Shown here one piece after another: positions 50,808 to 63,100 of a stretch of DNA of 64,000 nt. The notes under the pieces are model-generated. The model was not told the origin of the DNA. It made no database searches and saw nothing but the letters and a program-made list of their open reading frames with translations. Within the stretch, counting starts at the first letter, position 1. Each line of letters starts with the position of its first letter. The DNA lies in NCBI GenBank assembly GCA_023055505.1, contig JALIRH010000002.1, forward strand, positions 24,124,437-24,188,436. Reading direction: 5' to 3'. Made by a program: the position numbers and the translations under genes. The DNA is from Callipepla californica brunnescens. Taxonomy: Eukaryota; Chordata; Aves; Galliformes; Odontophoridae.

Positions 50808-50930
50808 ATCACAGAATCACAGTTGTAGGGATTGAAAGGGACCTCTGGAGATCATCTAGATCCACCGCTTCTCTGGGCAACCTGTCCCAGTGTTCCGTCA
50901 CCCTGACTGTGAAGAAGTAATATACATTAT
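50808..50930 (-). mobile_element. CR1 LINE 3'-end fragment, antisense, in CNGB3 intron 2
   Basis: It starts with the 3' tail 'atcacagaatcacag', then 'gggacctctggagatcatct', then jumps by an internal deletion to 'cttctctgggcaacctgt' and 'ccgtcaccctgactgtgaag'. Only about 120 bp remain. The right edge abuts a sense CR1. Confidence 0.85.
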
Positions 50931-50946
50931 TCTTACTCTCAAGATG

Positions 50947-51655
50947 TTGTGTCTGGGTTATGGCAATTCCAGATATGTACACAGTCTGGGAGAAGACCTT
51001 ATTGAGAACAGCCCTGCAGAGAAAATGACTTGGAGGTCCCGGCAGATGAAAAAGTGAACATAAGTCATCAGTGTGCATTTGAATCCTGGGAAGCCAACAG
51101 TGTCCTGGGCTGCATCAAGAGAGGGGTGGCCAACGGGGAGAAGGAGGCAATTGCACCTTTCTACTCTGACCTTGTGTGCCCCCATCTGGAGTACTGCAAC
51201 CAAACACTGGAAGGGCCTCAGACACTGGAAAGATGCAGAGCTGTTGGAACAGGTTCAGAAGAGAGCCATGAGGATGATCAAAGGACTGGAGCATGTCTCC
51301 TGTGAAGAAAGGTTGAAAGAACTGGGCTCAATTAACTTGGAGAAGAGAAGGCTCTGAAGAATACCTCATTGCAGCCTTCCAGTACTTAAAGAAAACTTAT
51401 GAACAGTGGAACTGACTGTTTTATGGGGTAAACTCAGGCTATGTATTAGGAAGAAATTTTGACTCAGGTGATAGTGAGGCACAGGAACACGTTGTCCAGA
51501 TAAGTTGAGGATGCCCCTGTAATTGTTCAGGACCAGATTGAATCAGCAATTGGGCAGCCTGGTCTAGTGGTTGGCAAACCTGCTTTTGGCAGAGAGTTGG
51601 AACTAGATGACTTTTATGGTCCCATCCAACCTAAGCCATTCTGTAATTTTATGAC
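50947..51655 (+). mobile_element. CR1 LINE fragment, sense, RT C-terminus to 3' tail, in CNGB3 intron 2
   Basis: The + strand carries the RT C-terminal block of CR1 with several frame breaks. The frame at 51030-51305 reads SHQCAFESWEANSVLGCIKR, then PFYSDLVCPHLEYCNQ, which matches the CR1 'QCALAAQKANxILGCIKR' and 'PLYSALVRPHLEYC' segments. It continues through 'gaagaaaggttgaaagaact' and 'cttggagaagagaaggctct' to the 3' tail 'ccattctgtaattttatga'. It is about 0.7 kb long and 5'-truncated. Confidence 0.9.
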
Positions 51656-52611
51656 ATCAGTGGGCTTCATGCCTGAACCCCTCAACTCACAACATAGTCA
51701 CAGCTTTAGCTACCTATATTCCACTACAACAGGAAATCATTTAAAAAAAATAAGACCCCTTTCCAAATGAAGTCTGGATCCATCTGTTTTGAGAACTGCT
51801 TTAGATGTTTGCACCTTGGCATAATTCTGCCTTCTTTTGCTCACTCATTATTTCTTTACCGTGTTCAAATTTATGTAAAGCCAATAGAAGCTTTCTTGGC
51901 TGTTCCATTGATGCCATCCCTTTGATGGATTGTCATCTATTTTAGAAATCAACTCTTGTGCTCTAACTGTTCTCTAAAATGACTAACACACTGTTCCTTA
52001 AAGGCATTCCTTTAGAGCTGGTCTCAGAAGTCAGAGGGGTATGATTTAGATTCTTTAAGCATTGAAGAGTGTCTAGGGCATTTTAAATGTGACTACACAG
52101 ACAACACTCCCAACTTCACACAGAAAGAAGCAGTAAAAACTTGACATGCATCTGGCAGTGATGGTAGGCCCTGATATACTAATCCTAATGAAAATAAGCT
52201 TCATGCTTGTAATGGAAATTTATGAACTACAAAAACTTTTGAAGTTTGAAAATTCATTGATTACAATGCTTTTCTGAGTCCAGACAGCATTTAATGATCT
52301 GTGTAGGCTGAGACCTCAGACTGAATATCTTCAGAGTACCCAGAAGGCTAAGAATCCACTACTCTTGTTCGCTGGGAAGCATATACACAAGATCCTTACA
52401 TTTGTTACTTGGTAGCCTTCCCTTCCAGTACAGGTTGCCATGGCAGAGACAGATTGTTTCACCGAGGAGCTTGCACCTCTGCATAGTGAGTCTACTCCGA
52501 TACTATATTTCAAAAGAATGCCCTTCTGAAGCTATTCTCCTCTGTTGTCCCCCAGTATCCTTTATCTTTTCACCAAAAAGAATTCTAGTATTGTATGACT
52601 GGTTTCTTTTA

Positions 52612-52809
52612 GAATAAGGGGTGGTGAAGCACTGGCACAGGCTGCCCAGAGAAGCCATGGATGCCCCATCCCTGGAGACACTCAAGGAGAGGCTGGATGG
52701 TGCTGTGGGTAGTCTGAATTGGTTGGTGGCAGCCCTGACCATGGCAGGGAGCTGGAAGGTGATGGCGTTTAAGATCTCTTTCAACTCAAGTTACTCTGTG
52801 ATTCTATGA
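52612..52809 (+). mobile_element. CR1 LINE 3'-end fragment, sense, well preserved, in CNGB3 intron 2
   Basis: A short 5'-truncated insertion whose open frame (52621-52809) begins MVKHWHRLPREAMDAPSLET and continues LKERLDGAV, the C-terminal end of CR1 ORF2 with few changes. It ends with an intact 'tgtgattctatga' tail, the CR1 terminal octamer. It is better preserved than the other CR1 pieces here and is probably the youngest. Confidence 0.92.
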
Positions 52810-55457
52810 TGAAAATAAACCAGAAGAAGCATTTCGGAACTATGCCTATTTAACTTGAGCTGCTGATAGTCACTCAGTTCTGAGGATCGCAGTAGACCCA
52901 ATTTGACATCCAGCTACTTCAAAGAGATATACTGTGAATTCCAGGCCTACAGCATCATTTCAATGTGCTGATTGTTCCTATCAGTTTGCAATTCTTGCCT
53001 AGGATAAATAAAATCAGGGGCAGGTGCTGTAATAAAGACTTACTCTTTTTTTCCCCAGAAAATTGGGAAACTAAAATTTCTGAATTCAGAAGGGAGCAGA
53101 AGCTGTAGATGATAGAGCAGAAAATTTTGGCTTTCACCCCTGCTTTTCTACATCATGTTATGTTGACCACAAAACCACAGGAGGCTTATGTGCCAAGGAA
53201 AGAACAGAGCCAATAGTATCATTGGTAGAAATCCTTTGGGATCAACTACATTTTTAACATGTTAAGGAGAGTTAAATAGATTCCTTTCTGAATCAGTATA
53301 AGAGTCACAAATTAGTCAGTTAAAAATACATCACAAATGCCTTTATTTTCTATAACTGTAGCTATTCCTAGATTTTCTTACAGAGGATGTCTGTGAAATT
53401 CCTTGGAGAAACAAATTTTATTTCATTATGAAAATATATTCACTGAATTAGAAGCTTGAATCCATTTTAAAATGCCTCCCTTGAAATACACAGATCTATT
53501 AAAAGGTTTTTTTTACTAGAATTCAAAGAGAAATATTTGAACTGTGTAATCAAATGGTAAAGAATCTTTCCATCCCCTCTTGAATGTTCCAAGTGACAGT
53601 AACAGCCGCAGTTCTCTGCTAACCTTACCTCTCTGCACATGGTCTATTTTTTACCTTTAAAATCCTCGGGTGGACACTTCAGGCAAGAGGAAATACTCCC
53701 CAGCATACATTTCTGATAGAATTTTCCTCAAGATGGTACTGTGGTACTAACTGCTGCAGACAGGAAAAAAAATAATCTTCATTTATATTAGGTGGGCAAG
53801 ATATCATTACCAATTTAAGCTATAAATCCTATTGAATGTCATAGTTTTAAATGGAATTCTTCTCAACAATCTTCCCAGCTTACAGCTGATAAGTAAGACA
53901 AATCCTGCAGGCTGTTTCTTCATACTTCATATTGTCACATTTCTCCCAAGGACTATTTGAAAATTAACCCCTAAACTTGCTAAGCCAAAACAACCAGCAT
54001 GTTAGGGAACATAGATTACTTTGCCTTCTCTTCAGTTCCTTGTCTGACTCTGACTTGAGTATTTCTAGCAGTTTCTTACTCTGCACTGGGTCTTTGATCC
54101 TTCTTAAGACACTAATTCCTGTAAGAGCAGCAGTCCCACAAGGCATTCTCAGTTCTAAACCCAATTACTAAGAAAAGAATTCTCTCTAGAAATGCTCAAC
54201 TGGTTCTGTAAACGGTTGTTCATCCAGTAAAATCTGAAACTCGCTCAAGAAACATCATGCCTATTCTGAAGTGGAGCATGGAAGAAAAAAATTATCCCAA
54301 ACCTGAATAAATGGTGGTATAGGGGTAGATTGTGTTAACTGGTGCTGTAATTGGTGTTGGCCAATTGTCCTTCACTGAGTTTTGTTCTAATGCCCTTTGA
54401 AGCAATAACCTTCCAGCTGGGCAAATTAACAGTTTACTGCTGTGACTGCTTATACCCCTCTGAAATTAATAACTCCCTAAATAAGGAGATTAACTATCAA
54501 AAAATTAATCTTATGTTATCTATCAAAAATACTCAAGGTTTTACTTCCTTTGAGCTGTCTTGAATTTAAAATACTACATACACAACAGGGTTCTGATTTA
54601 TTTGCTATGATGTCTCCTTGCCAAGCTTTTTCCTCTGTAATCATATTACTTAAAGTATTTATGAAGGCTGGGTTTGTTCCTCCTTTATGCAAAGTGGCGG
54701 ACTGATGACAGCTTTCAAATTATTTTTCACCATGAAAATTTAAAATAAATAAAGAAAACTAATTGGAAGAATAATCACATAAATTCTCTCAAGTGGCATA
54801 CAGCATTTGCATAGAGAAAAGTGAAACAAATTTATTACTAAATTTCTTTTAAAAATTTAGTGTAATAAAAATGAAGTAGACTAGTCAAGGTTGTACATAC
54901 TCACATCCTTAATGATGTATTTTAATCATAATTTACTCAGCAGCAAATGGGACTATCATGGCAGCTGAAGCAGCAAGAGATACAATGCAGTACAAACACT
55001 GGGACACAAATAATGACATCAGCATTTGCTATGCATAAGAAAATAAGCTGTTCTTCATTTTTCCTCCTGTATTTCATGAGGTATATCTCAGCAGGCCTAT
55101 CTATCTGTCCTCAATTGTTTTAAATATGTATGCACTATAATTCTATTATACTGCACATGTTCTTGTTGCTTATAAATTTAGATCTGTGTATTGATCATTG
55201 TTGAGCTGCTTACACATGCATCAAGAATAAAAATCACAATAAGTTTCATATTCTAAAAGATACTCTCAGCATAAATATGTTCTGTACAACACAGTGAAAT
55301 AGATTTATGCGGGAAATCACTCAAAAGCCAGGTTTCAGCATCAGTGTCACATCCACTGAAGAGATAATGGCAGCCAGGTTCTGATTCTTCTAAAAAACTG
55401 CCCTCATGATTCTTTAAAAATTGGTATTTAGAATATACAATTTATTTCCAAATGCAG

Positions 55458-55569
55458 AGGGAGTTCCAGAAAAAGCAGCCAAGCCTTCAGAAACTGAAAA
55501 ATCAACTGAACCAAGTAAGGCAACTCAACAAGAACAGCATCAGCTCAATAATGGAAAAGAAGATGCCAA
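55458..55569 (+). CDS. CNGB3: CNGB3 coding exon 3
   Basis: A 112-nt exon between a 'ttatttccaaatgcag' acceptor and a CAA|GTGAGT donor. Its first two bases complete a GAG codon with the last base of exon 2. The frame then reads GVPEKAAKPSETEKSTEPSK and ATQQEQHQLNNGKEDA, with two bases left over (phase 2). Together the three exons give 98 complete codons without a stop. The Lys/Glu/Pro/Gln-rich, low-complexity composition fits the disordered N-terminus before the conserved helix that precedes S1 in CNG beta subunits. I looked for the next exon, expected to carry that helix, in the remaining 8.4 kb and did not find it. Confidence 0.66.
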
Positions 55570-56185
55570 GTGAGTAAAATCCACTTTTGAAACTGTGAAG
55601 TTTTTTCCTGTTACCCTGACTTTACATTTCTGTGTGCAATATTTCAGTTCTTAGGAATGTTCCCAGTATTGTAAAGATATGGAGAGCATTATTTCAATTC
55701 TAAGGCAACCACAAATAAGCAGTAGTCATTTAGTATGTGCTTTTGATGGTTTGTTTGATACCTCATTCTAAATTGCAGGAATGAGGAAAAGGATTTCCTT
55801 AATACCTGTATAGAATAACTCTAGCAATTCTCATTATTATTGTTATTCTACCTTAGCAAAGGAGTAAACCCCAGCTTACTTCCCTGAATAGTTGGAAAGT
55901 TTGTCACATTATCCTGATTTAAAAGATTTTTAACCTGTACATGGCCTTGGTGAGTTATACTCTTAAATCACCATTATAATATGCAGTCAGATGATAAGAA
56001 GTCTCTTTTCCTGAGAAGAGACAGAGAAATGAAACAATTGCTCTTCAGAGAAAAAGCCCTTCAGGAGAAAATACTGGGTCATTTTACCTTTGGAAAAAGC
56101 ATACGTAAATATTTGTTTTACCTAAAATAGGATTGAAAGAGAAGTCCAGGAAAGTATAATCCAGTAACAATCAGTGTTCACCATA

Positions 56186-56555
56186 GATCCATAGAAAATC
56201 CAGAGTTGGAAGCCTGCTCCAAAAGGAACCTGCAACAAATGTCTGCTAAGAATTTAGAGGTTAGACCCAGCTTCCAAATTAGAACAAGTTGATCAGAGCT
56301 TAGTCCATTCTAGTTCTGAATCTCCGAAAACAGAGATTCCACAGTTCCTCTGGACAATCTGGTCTACTTCATTTCTTGCCTTTTTGCTGTACACCTCCAA
56401 GAACAGTCTGGAGTCATATTGTCTATGAACACTCCTGTAGTACTAAAACACTGCAATTACCTCTATCTTCTCAGCTCTCCAGCTCTAGTCTGAACAAAAC
56501 CAATTTTGTCACTGTCTTCTCATACATCTAGTACCCAGTCATCCCAATAACCCTA
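56186..56555 (-). mobile_element. Old CR1-like fragment, antisense, in CNGB3 intron 3
   Basis: Weak but ordered similarity to the antisense CR1 3' region: 'atccatagaaaatccagagt', 'gagattccacagttcctctg', 'acctccaagaacagtctgga', 'cactgcaattacctc' and 'tcagctctccagctc'. Many substitutions suggest an ancient insertion. Confidence 0.5.
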
Positions 56556-59168
56556 AGCTAGTGTACCACGTTGTCAGTGTCTCTTTTATGGGAGAAACTA
56601 CGGCTACACACAGATACCATCTTAGAAACATCACAAAAGTACAAATAAGCACTCTCCCTCAGTCAGCTGGCTATGCTTTTTCTAAAACATTGCAAGTGAA
56701 CAGCTTTCATTGCTGCAAGAACACACTGGATAATATAGATTATTTAATACGGGTTCATATTAGATTTGGCCTGCCAGGGCCCTCAGACCCTTTCATGCAA
56801 AGCTGTTTTCAATTCAGTCAGCCTCAAGCCTTTACAACTTTCATGGGGTTAATCCAGGTGCAGGAACGTGTCTTTGCTCAGCTTCGTTAAGTTCCTGTTA
56901 GCTTGTCTCCCAGCCTGCTGAGATCCCTTTGAAAAGAAAATTACAGATATACTCAGTTCGTAACAGGGCAGAAACTCCTCCTACTTGCGTTTGCATTCTA
57001 TTATTTTGATTATCCTGATGACATAAAGCAGAAGTATTTTCCTGACATGTAGTTATTTAATTTATAGAGAAGATTGGCTATTTCCTTTCCTTCACAAAGA
57101 CAGACTTTGTAGTGCAGTGACAAGCAATAATCAATCAAAATAATAATGCATATGCCTCTATACGTGCAATAAGAACAGCTCTGACTAAAGTGTCTGAAAA
57201 TGTTATAAATAACTTGGTAATTTGAATGTGAATCAGTAGGTTAACAATGAAAGCCTAGATAAAGCTATCACCTTTTTTTGTCCCTGTTGGATATGTTATT
57301 ATATGTTTACAGTTCCACTGGTAAGGTAAATTCTGTAACCATGGTTAACACAGTGACATTATGCTTAAGAAACAAAGGGCATGTTGCTAGTTAGTAGAAA
57401 AGGAAACCTGTCTGTTAAAATTAAATATGAAATGTTTATATTAAACATTCTCTTCTCAGAGCTCTTCTGACTCACTGTCATGCATGCGTACAGTTAGAAG
57501 CATCAAGCCAGTCTAATTAGAACAGCCTCTAAAAGGACAATAAATCCTTGGCAAATTCCACTGTCAAAACAGTTACCCGCTCAATTCTGTAGCAGGGCTT
57601 GGGAGGCATGACACTGGTGTCATCACATCTGTATGAAACTAAACTAAACAGATCTATTATAAAGCTTTCAGAGCTGGAGGGAGAATCATTTTAAAATGGC
57701 ACATTTTCTGGAATTTCATTCATTGGCCCTGAGATACATGTGAGTCTCTTCAGACAAAACTGAACTGAGTTCACTGTTTTACTTTGTCTCTGTATTCACA
57801 TTTACTTACTAGAATATTTTTATGGAAAATAATTGCCTTTGTTATATGAGAAAAGCTATATAAATATATATGCACATGCAGAATTTGAGGCAAATGGAAA
57901 TGATCGTGGAAATGATGTTAATAGAAAAAGTTTCCCTTCTCTTCACTTACTGCAGCTTTCAATTTTTTTAAATGTATCTCTGTAGGCTCAGCTATGTAGA
58001 TTAAGGGAGAATAAAGGTAGTACTCATGTTTGAAACAGCATCTTTCCAGTTAGACCGGGCCTGTATTTCTCATACAGAATTGCAGGGTGAAGTAACAAAC
58101 TTCCACATAATTCAAATCTTAAAATGCTTAGACTTAGGTAATATTGCTATATGAGCAGGGAAGTAGGGAAGTAGTTTTCTGAGTCTTCTCTGTAAGAAAA
58201 AAAATGGCTATATCTCTTGCTAAGTAAATGACAACTTTGACAAAGTCAGCATTTCTTCCTGAAAACTCCCACATAAACTCTGTGTCAACAAGAAAAAAAA
58301 TTTGATTGCCATCTGGACACACACTCATTTTTTCAAATATAAAAGTACACTGCAATGGACATTAATATACAGTGGAAAGACATAGCTCTGGTTTTCCTAC
58401 AGCCATCTCAATGCCATGTCTGAAGGCAGAGACAAACAGACAGCTAATATTCCAAAGCACTGATCTGCAACAGAGGCTGAAACTTTCAGTGTCTGTTTGC
58501 TAATGGCTTAGATAGGATTCCATGGAAGTCTGCCTGTCTACCAATGCATTGTTTCTTCCCTCCACCTCTAATGACAACGTAGCAGAACATTAGTCCATCT
58601 CCATGAATACCTATTAGCTGAGCAGTTATAATCTCTAGGAAGGAGGGCTAAGAGTATGCTGTCTCTTCACAGAAAGAAATGAGGGATGTGAACAACACTC
58701 AGAATCTAATTTGCACTCTAATAGAGGACACTGGTATCATATTGACAAGGAATTAGCATAAAACTTAATTGCAGCATTCATATTATACCAAGATTTCTTT
58801 ATGTTGGGGAGGGTTTGTAAAAATATGTATGCAAGTACATAGTCATACGATTATTTTTTTTTAATGCAGTGCAAGCATTTCAGGTGAGATAATCCACAGC
58901 ATGTAAGCAAATGTGGCACATCCTCAGGGAAAATCAAGGACTCCCTCAGGAGCAGGGTGCTGACAGGGGGTCGGTGGGCAGGGGTCAGCACCAGCTGAAC
59001 TCCTGCAGTGCTTCTTCCCACTGTCACCAAAAGTATGGACAGTCCTTGATGGCACTGCTTTAGATCTGGCCCTGAGCACAGCAGCTACGCTTCCAGGAGG
59101 GGATCATTTTCTTATTCACATAATCATTTCTCATATTTCTCATTTTTGTACTTTTTATTTTAAAATCC

Positions 59169-59184
59169 TTTTTTTTTTTTTTTT
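59169..59184. repeat. T(16) homopolymer
   Basis: Sixteen consecutive T residues. Confidence 0.95.
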
Positions 59185-59749
59185 CCTAACCTGAAAGATG
59201 ACCTTGTTCCTTTCCTATGTAATTTAGAATAGTTAGCACCATTGCAGATTCACCTGATGAGCAGCTTCTTTCAATCTGAGTTCATCTCGATGACTAAACG
59301 ATACAGCCCTTTCCTTGGTCCCATCTTCTCGCACTTTGTTCTGCACTTGTGCAACCTAGCAGTCACTGGATCAGCTAGATCCAGATGGAAACATTCACTT
59401 GCCATATGGTCTCCTACCAACATGGAGGGACCACAGAAAGACACAGGAAGGAGGAAATGAAGTTGCCAAAGTCAGCAGAATCAGACAAGTATTTAATGAG
59501 ATTGCTGCTCTGAGAATAATGGACTCTGGCAAATAGTACAGACAAGATAATCTGATGGTTTATTTTGGTCTTAAAATGTAAGAAAACTTCAAATATTTTG
59601 ATATAAGTGTCAGCAAAGGAATTGGTCTGCAGTGAAATAACCCCAGAAATATACCTCATCAGTAACAAAGCTGAAGGAATGTTTTAGATAGAGTAGAAAA
59701 ACTTTGCTGACTTTGGTTCAAGTTAAAACAGTTACAGTACTAAATAACC

Positions 59750-60150
59750 AAAGCCCCTAGACCACCTTGCTCTGCAAAAAGAGTGGTACAGTCATTTGTA
59801 CATGAGAGAAGACACCATAATTTGCTTTGTGAGGGTACTGTTTGGAACCCAAAATCTAACAGGCAAGTTTGAAAAGACACAATTACAAAGGTGGCACAGG
59901 AGAGACAGATGCCAGACCTTGGTATGACCCAACACTGAAGAGCGGCAATCAGCATACAGGTTGGGGCATGTGACATTTGGTTAAGAAAACTATATAAAGG
60001 GTTATAGCATAGAGGTGAGTAGAGGTGAGACATATTGCTAAGGAAGAATTAATAGTGGATGCCTGGCCCCAAGGGGTGAGACTGAGAGACTGAAGCAACT
60101 TAGAAAACATAACGGATGGAAGAATGGTACACAAAGCAATTGAGAGCATA
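59750..60150 (+). mobile_element. Possible LTR or promoter-like segment in CNGB3 intron 3
   Basis: A segment richer in GC than its surroundings with a TATATAAA box at 59991-59998. The block 'ggcatgtg', then TTAA, then the TATA box and GGG resembles the same arrangement in the probable LTR at 24190-24580. An internal tandem 'agaggtgag' repeat follows the box. No clear TG/CA ends or target-site duplication were found, so this is tentative. Confidence 0.28.
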
Positions 60151-63100
60151 GATCAAAGAAAAATGGAGGGATACAAAAGCCTTCAATAACCTTCCCTCTC
60201 TTCTGTGTATTTTAAAACCCTTTAAGCCTGGATAAAGTTGTAAGAGTGTTTCATCTTTCCAGATTACCAAGATGATTACATTGTACTATTTATACTGAGG
60301 CAGTACACTGAAACCCCAGTTGGTGAATCCTGCTCTGTAAAAAATGCTGTGTAAAATGCCAGATGATACTTGCAGGCCACATATCCAAGAGTAAATGAAT
60401 TAAAAAATACATTAGGTAACCAGGATTTCAGATGCTTTTAGATTTCACTTCAACATGTTCTGTTCAGAAAAGCTCAAAAAATTATATCCAATATACTTTT
60501 AACAAGAACATATCAAAACAAAAAGCACTAAATAAATTTTAATAAAATGTAATAATTAAATAAGATATGGTTAACATTCCCACACAGTATGCACAGTCTT
60601 CTGATTCTTCTTTTGCAAATTCAGAAACCTAGCCTTCAACATTTTCCAGGAGAGCTGCTGCGCTGCAAACTGTCATGACAGCAAGTGGTTCAGGAAGACT
60701 GAATTGTGTTCCCATTTTGCCTTTTTGATAGCTACATCCCATTAGCTAGTAGGTTATACCAGCCTTTCTAAAACTCATAAAGGAGATGGGTTTTTTCCTC
60801 TCTAATTTGGCTAATAGCAAAAAAAGATAACAAAACAAACAGAGATTAAGAGGCAATTTGCTATGTGGTGCATAGCCAGGTTAATAAAGAGAACTCCTGC
60901 TGGTAGCCTGTTCTTAGTGAGTAATGTACTTCATTTAGCTCAATTACCTCAACCAAGAAAATTAGAGTGCTTATTAGTGCTTGCCATCCACTATTTGCTA
61001 CACATCAATTCACCATGCAGATGTATCCTACAGAAATGATGTTGAATCATGAGAACAGAATCTTAGCACCTTAGTGAAACCTATCAATATCAACCCTCTA
61101 CAGAGTCTCCAAAAGTGATAGTTTACTGTTGAAATGCCAGGGACCCAAAAAGATAACATTCATGGTTCTAAATTCGAACTGACTTGAGAGAAAGTAAAAT
61201 GGTCAGTGATTATTAATTCTGAAAAAAAACCCAAAAACATTTTAAATAGTTACAAACGTATTTTCTTAAGGGAAATATCTTTATCTAGCTGTTTCCAGCT
61301 GAAGAATTCAGTACATAAAATTGTAAACAGATGTAATGCACCCTGTACAACTCGTAAAATAAAAATTATTTTCTTAAATCTTGCACTTATTTCTGCTTAT
61401 CTGTCAGAGCTCACCACTTTTAATGCCTGCATTGGAGTTTCTGCAATGGCTAAATAGAGAACCCAAAAAATAAATAACAAATTTATTGGATTAAACTTGT
61501 TGAAAACATACATGTATGTTTCCACACCCTTTATATTCTGTTCTGTTCTGCAGTTGCCAATGCTACCAAGTGCCGTTCACTCTGTAAGACAGAAAACTAG
61601 GTAGCCTGATGTTGAAAAGGTCATGAATTTAGAAGTTGTTTTTTCTTGAGGACTAAATGAAGAGTGTGAAAGGACAAGAATGTCCTGCATAGAATTAAAT
61701 GCTACCAAAGAGGCCATTTGGTGAAAGAAGAAATGATAATTTATTTAAAAAGTTATCTCTGTTATTAAATCTTTGCATAATTCTGAGGTTGGGGGGAACA
61801 TCACAACAGGTACAACAGGGTGTATAATATATTCATGCCAAACAATAGCAAGGACATCACTGTCTTTCTTTATAAATCACGAGATGTATAAAAGTAAAAC
61901 ACACCCTAATGTTTCCCATAATTCAGTAAAGGAAAACTGTCCCTTACTTTATAACAAGTGCTATAACTAGTCTTGTCCAATGTTTTTCATTAAAATTCTC
62001 TGTATCCAATCATAGGCTCATTTTCCAAATATTAGACTTTTAGATGAAATAAGGCCATGTTGTGGAGCACAAGAGAAGAACAGGTAGAGGCAGAGGGATT
62101 GGATGAGAAGTCTAAGGGAATCTGGCAGTCCAGCCTAATTTCATGGCCCGGATGAATGATCCTCAGGAGAAGATGTTTGATGATTTGTTGTCTGCAGATA
62201 AACTACTATGGTACCAAATTTAGGAAAGAATATGGTAGTAGACTGCAGAAAAGGAAAGAATGGTTTTAGACAGAGACAGCTGACAGTCATCTCAGAGGAA
62301 TGAGTTCTTTTTCTGTGTCACAAAATTTCTTTCTGATAGACGGCATGAGTTCCAGAACTGGCTGTGTTGCAGTTTACTACCACTGTAGGTAGAAGTGCAA
62401 CAAAGTTGATTGCACTGAGCAGATTTTATATAATAAGCATGGTCAAAAATTGTATGTCTGTCGTATGAAGTTCAGTATTGTGAAAGTCTGCCAGAGTTTC
62501 CAACAGGATATAATTTCCCTTCAATTATCCAGTTATCTTCTAGAGAATCCAACTTGTTATAGCTTCCATGCAGCTCAATCTATACATTCACTTCTTTTAT
62601 TTTTACCCTTGCTAGTCACTTGCTGACATACATTTTAGCTAAAAAGTTCTTATTCAGGTACTCATGCCAGTATGCACTGAATATTCACCTCCTTCAGTGA
62701 ATATGATAAACAGTATAAAAATCTCTATAAAATCTCTCTATAAAAGAATTTCCTGGGGCCCATAATCTGTAAACAATTTAAAACTTGCGCTTGGAGCAAT
62801 TAATTAGACTAGTTGAAGAGAGCTAGAAAATTCACTATAACTCTTATTCACCAAACAGTTAATGGCATTTTCCCTATATTTTTCCCTTGCAAAAATAATA
62901 ATAATAACAGGAAAAGAAAATATAGATGTTAAAATAATATCCAAATAAAATACAAAGGTGGATCTATCCTTGTTATCCCGTTTTCACAGTGGTTAGAAAA
63001 TTTTTGTTGAGACAACTTCTTACAAAGAGACTAGTGAAGCTCTGAAATAGATACATTAGGAAGATCATGGAAAAACCATCATTAGACATATTTTTAAAAA

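Larger units (their letters stand above)
44672..55457 (+). other. CNGB3: CNGB3 intron 2
   Basis: A 10,786-bp intron with GT at 44672-44673 and AG at 55456-55457. It contains a back-to-back CR1 pair (50808-51655), a CR1 3' end at 52612-52809 and an imperfect AT hairpin at 49402-49426. The 114-codon frame at 45713-46057 has no recognisable domain and I do not treat it as a gene. Other parts are plain AT-rich DNA. Confidence 0.6.

Noticed and set aside
51030..51357. Frames of 91 and 94 codons on the + strand
   Set aside because: They are overlapping shadows and frame-broken pieces of a CR1 reverse transcriptase C-terminus.
56561..56890. 109-codon + strand frame in CNGB3 intron 3
   Set aside because: The protein is not recognisable, and it borders an old CR1-like fragment. 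It is not the expected next CNGB3 exon.
58880..59100. GC-richer segment considered as CNGB3 exon 4
   Set aside because: None of its frames resembles the conserved helix expected next in CNGB3, and no fitting acceptor in the required phase was found.
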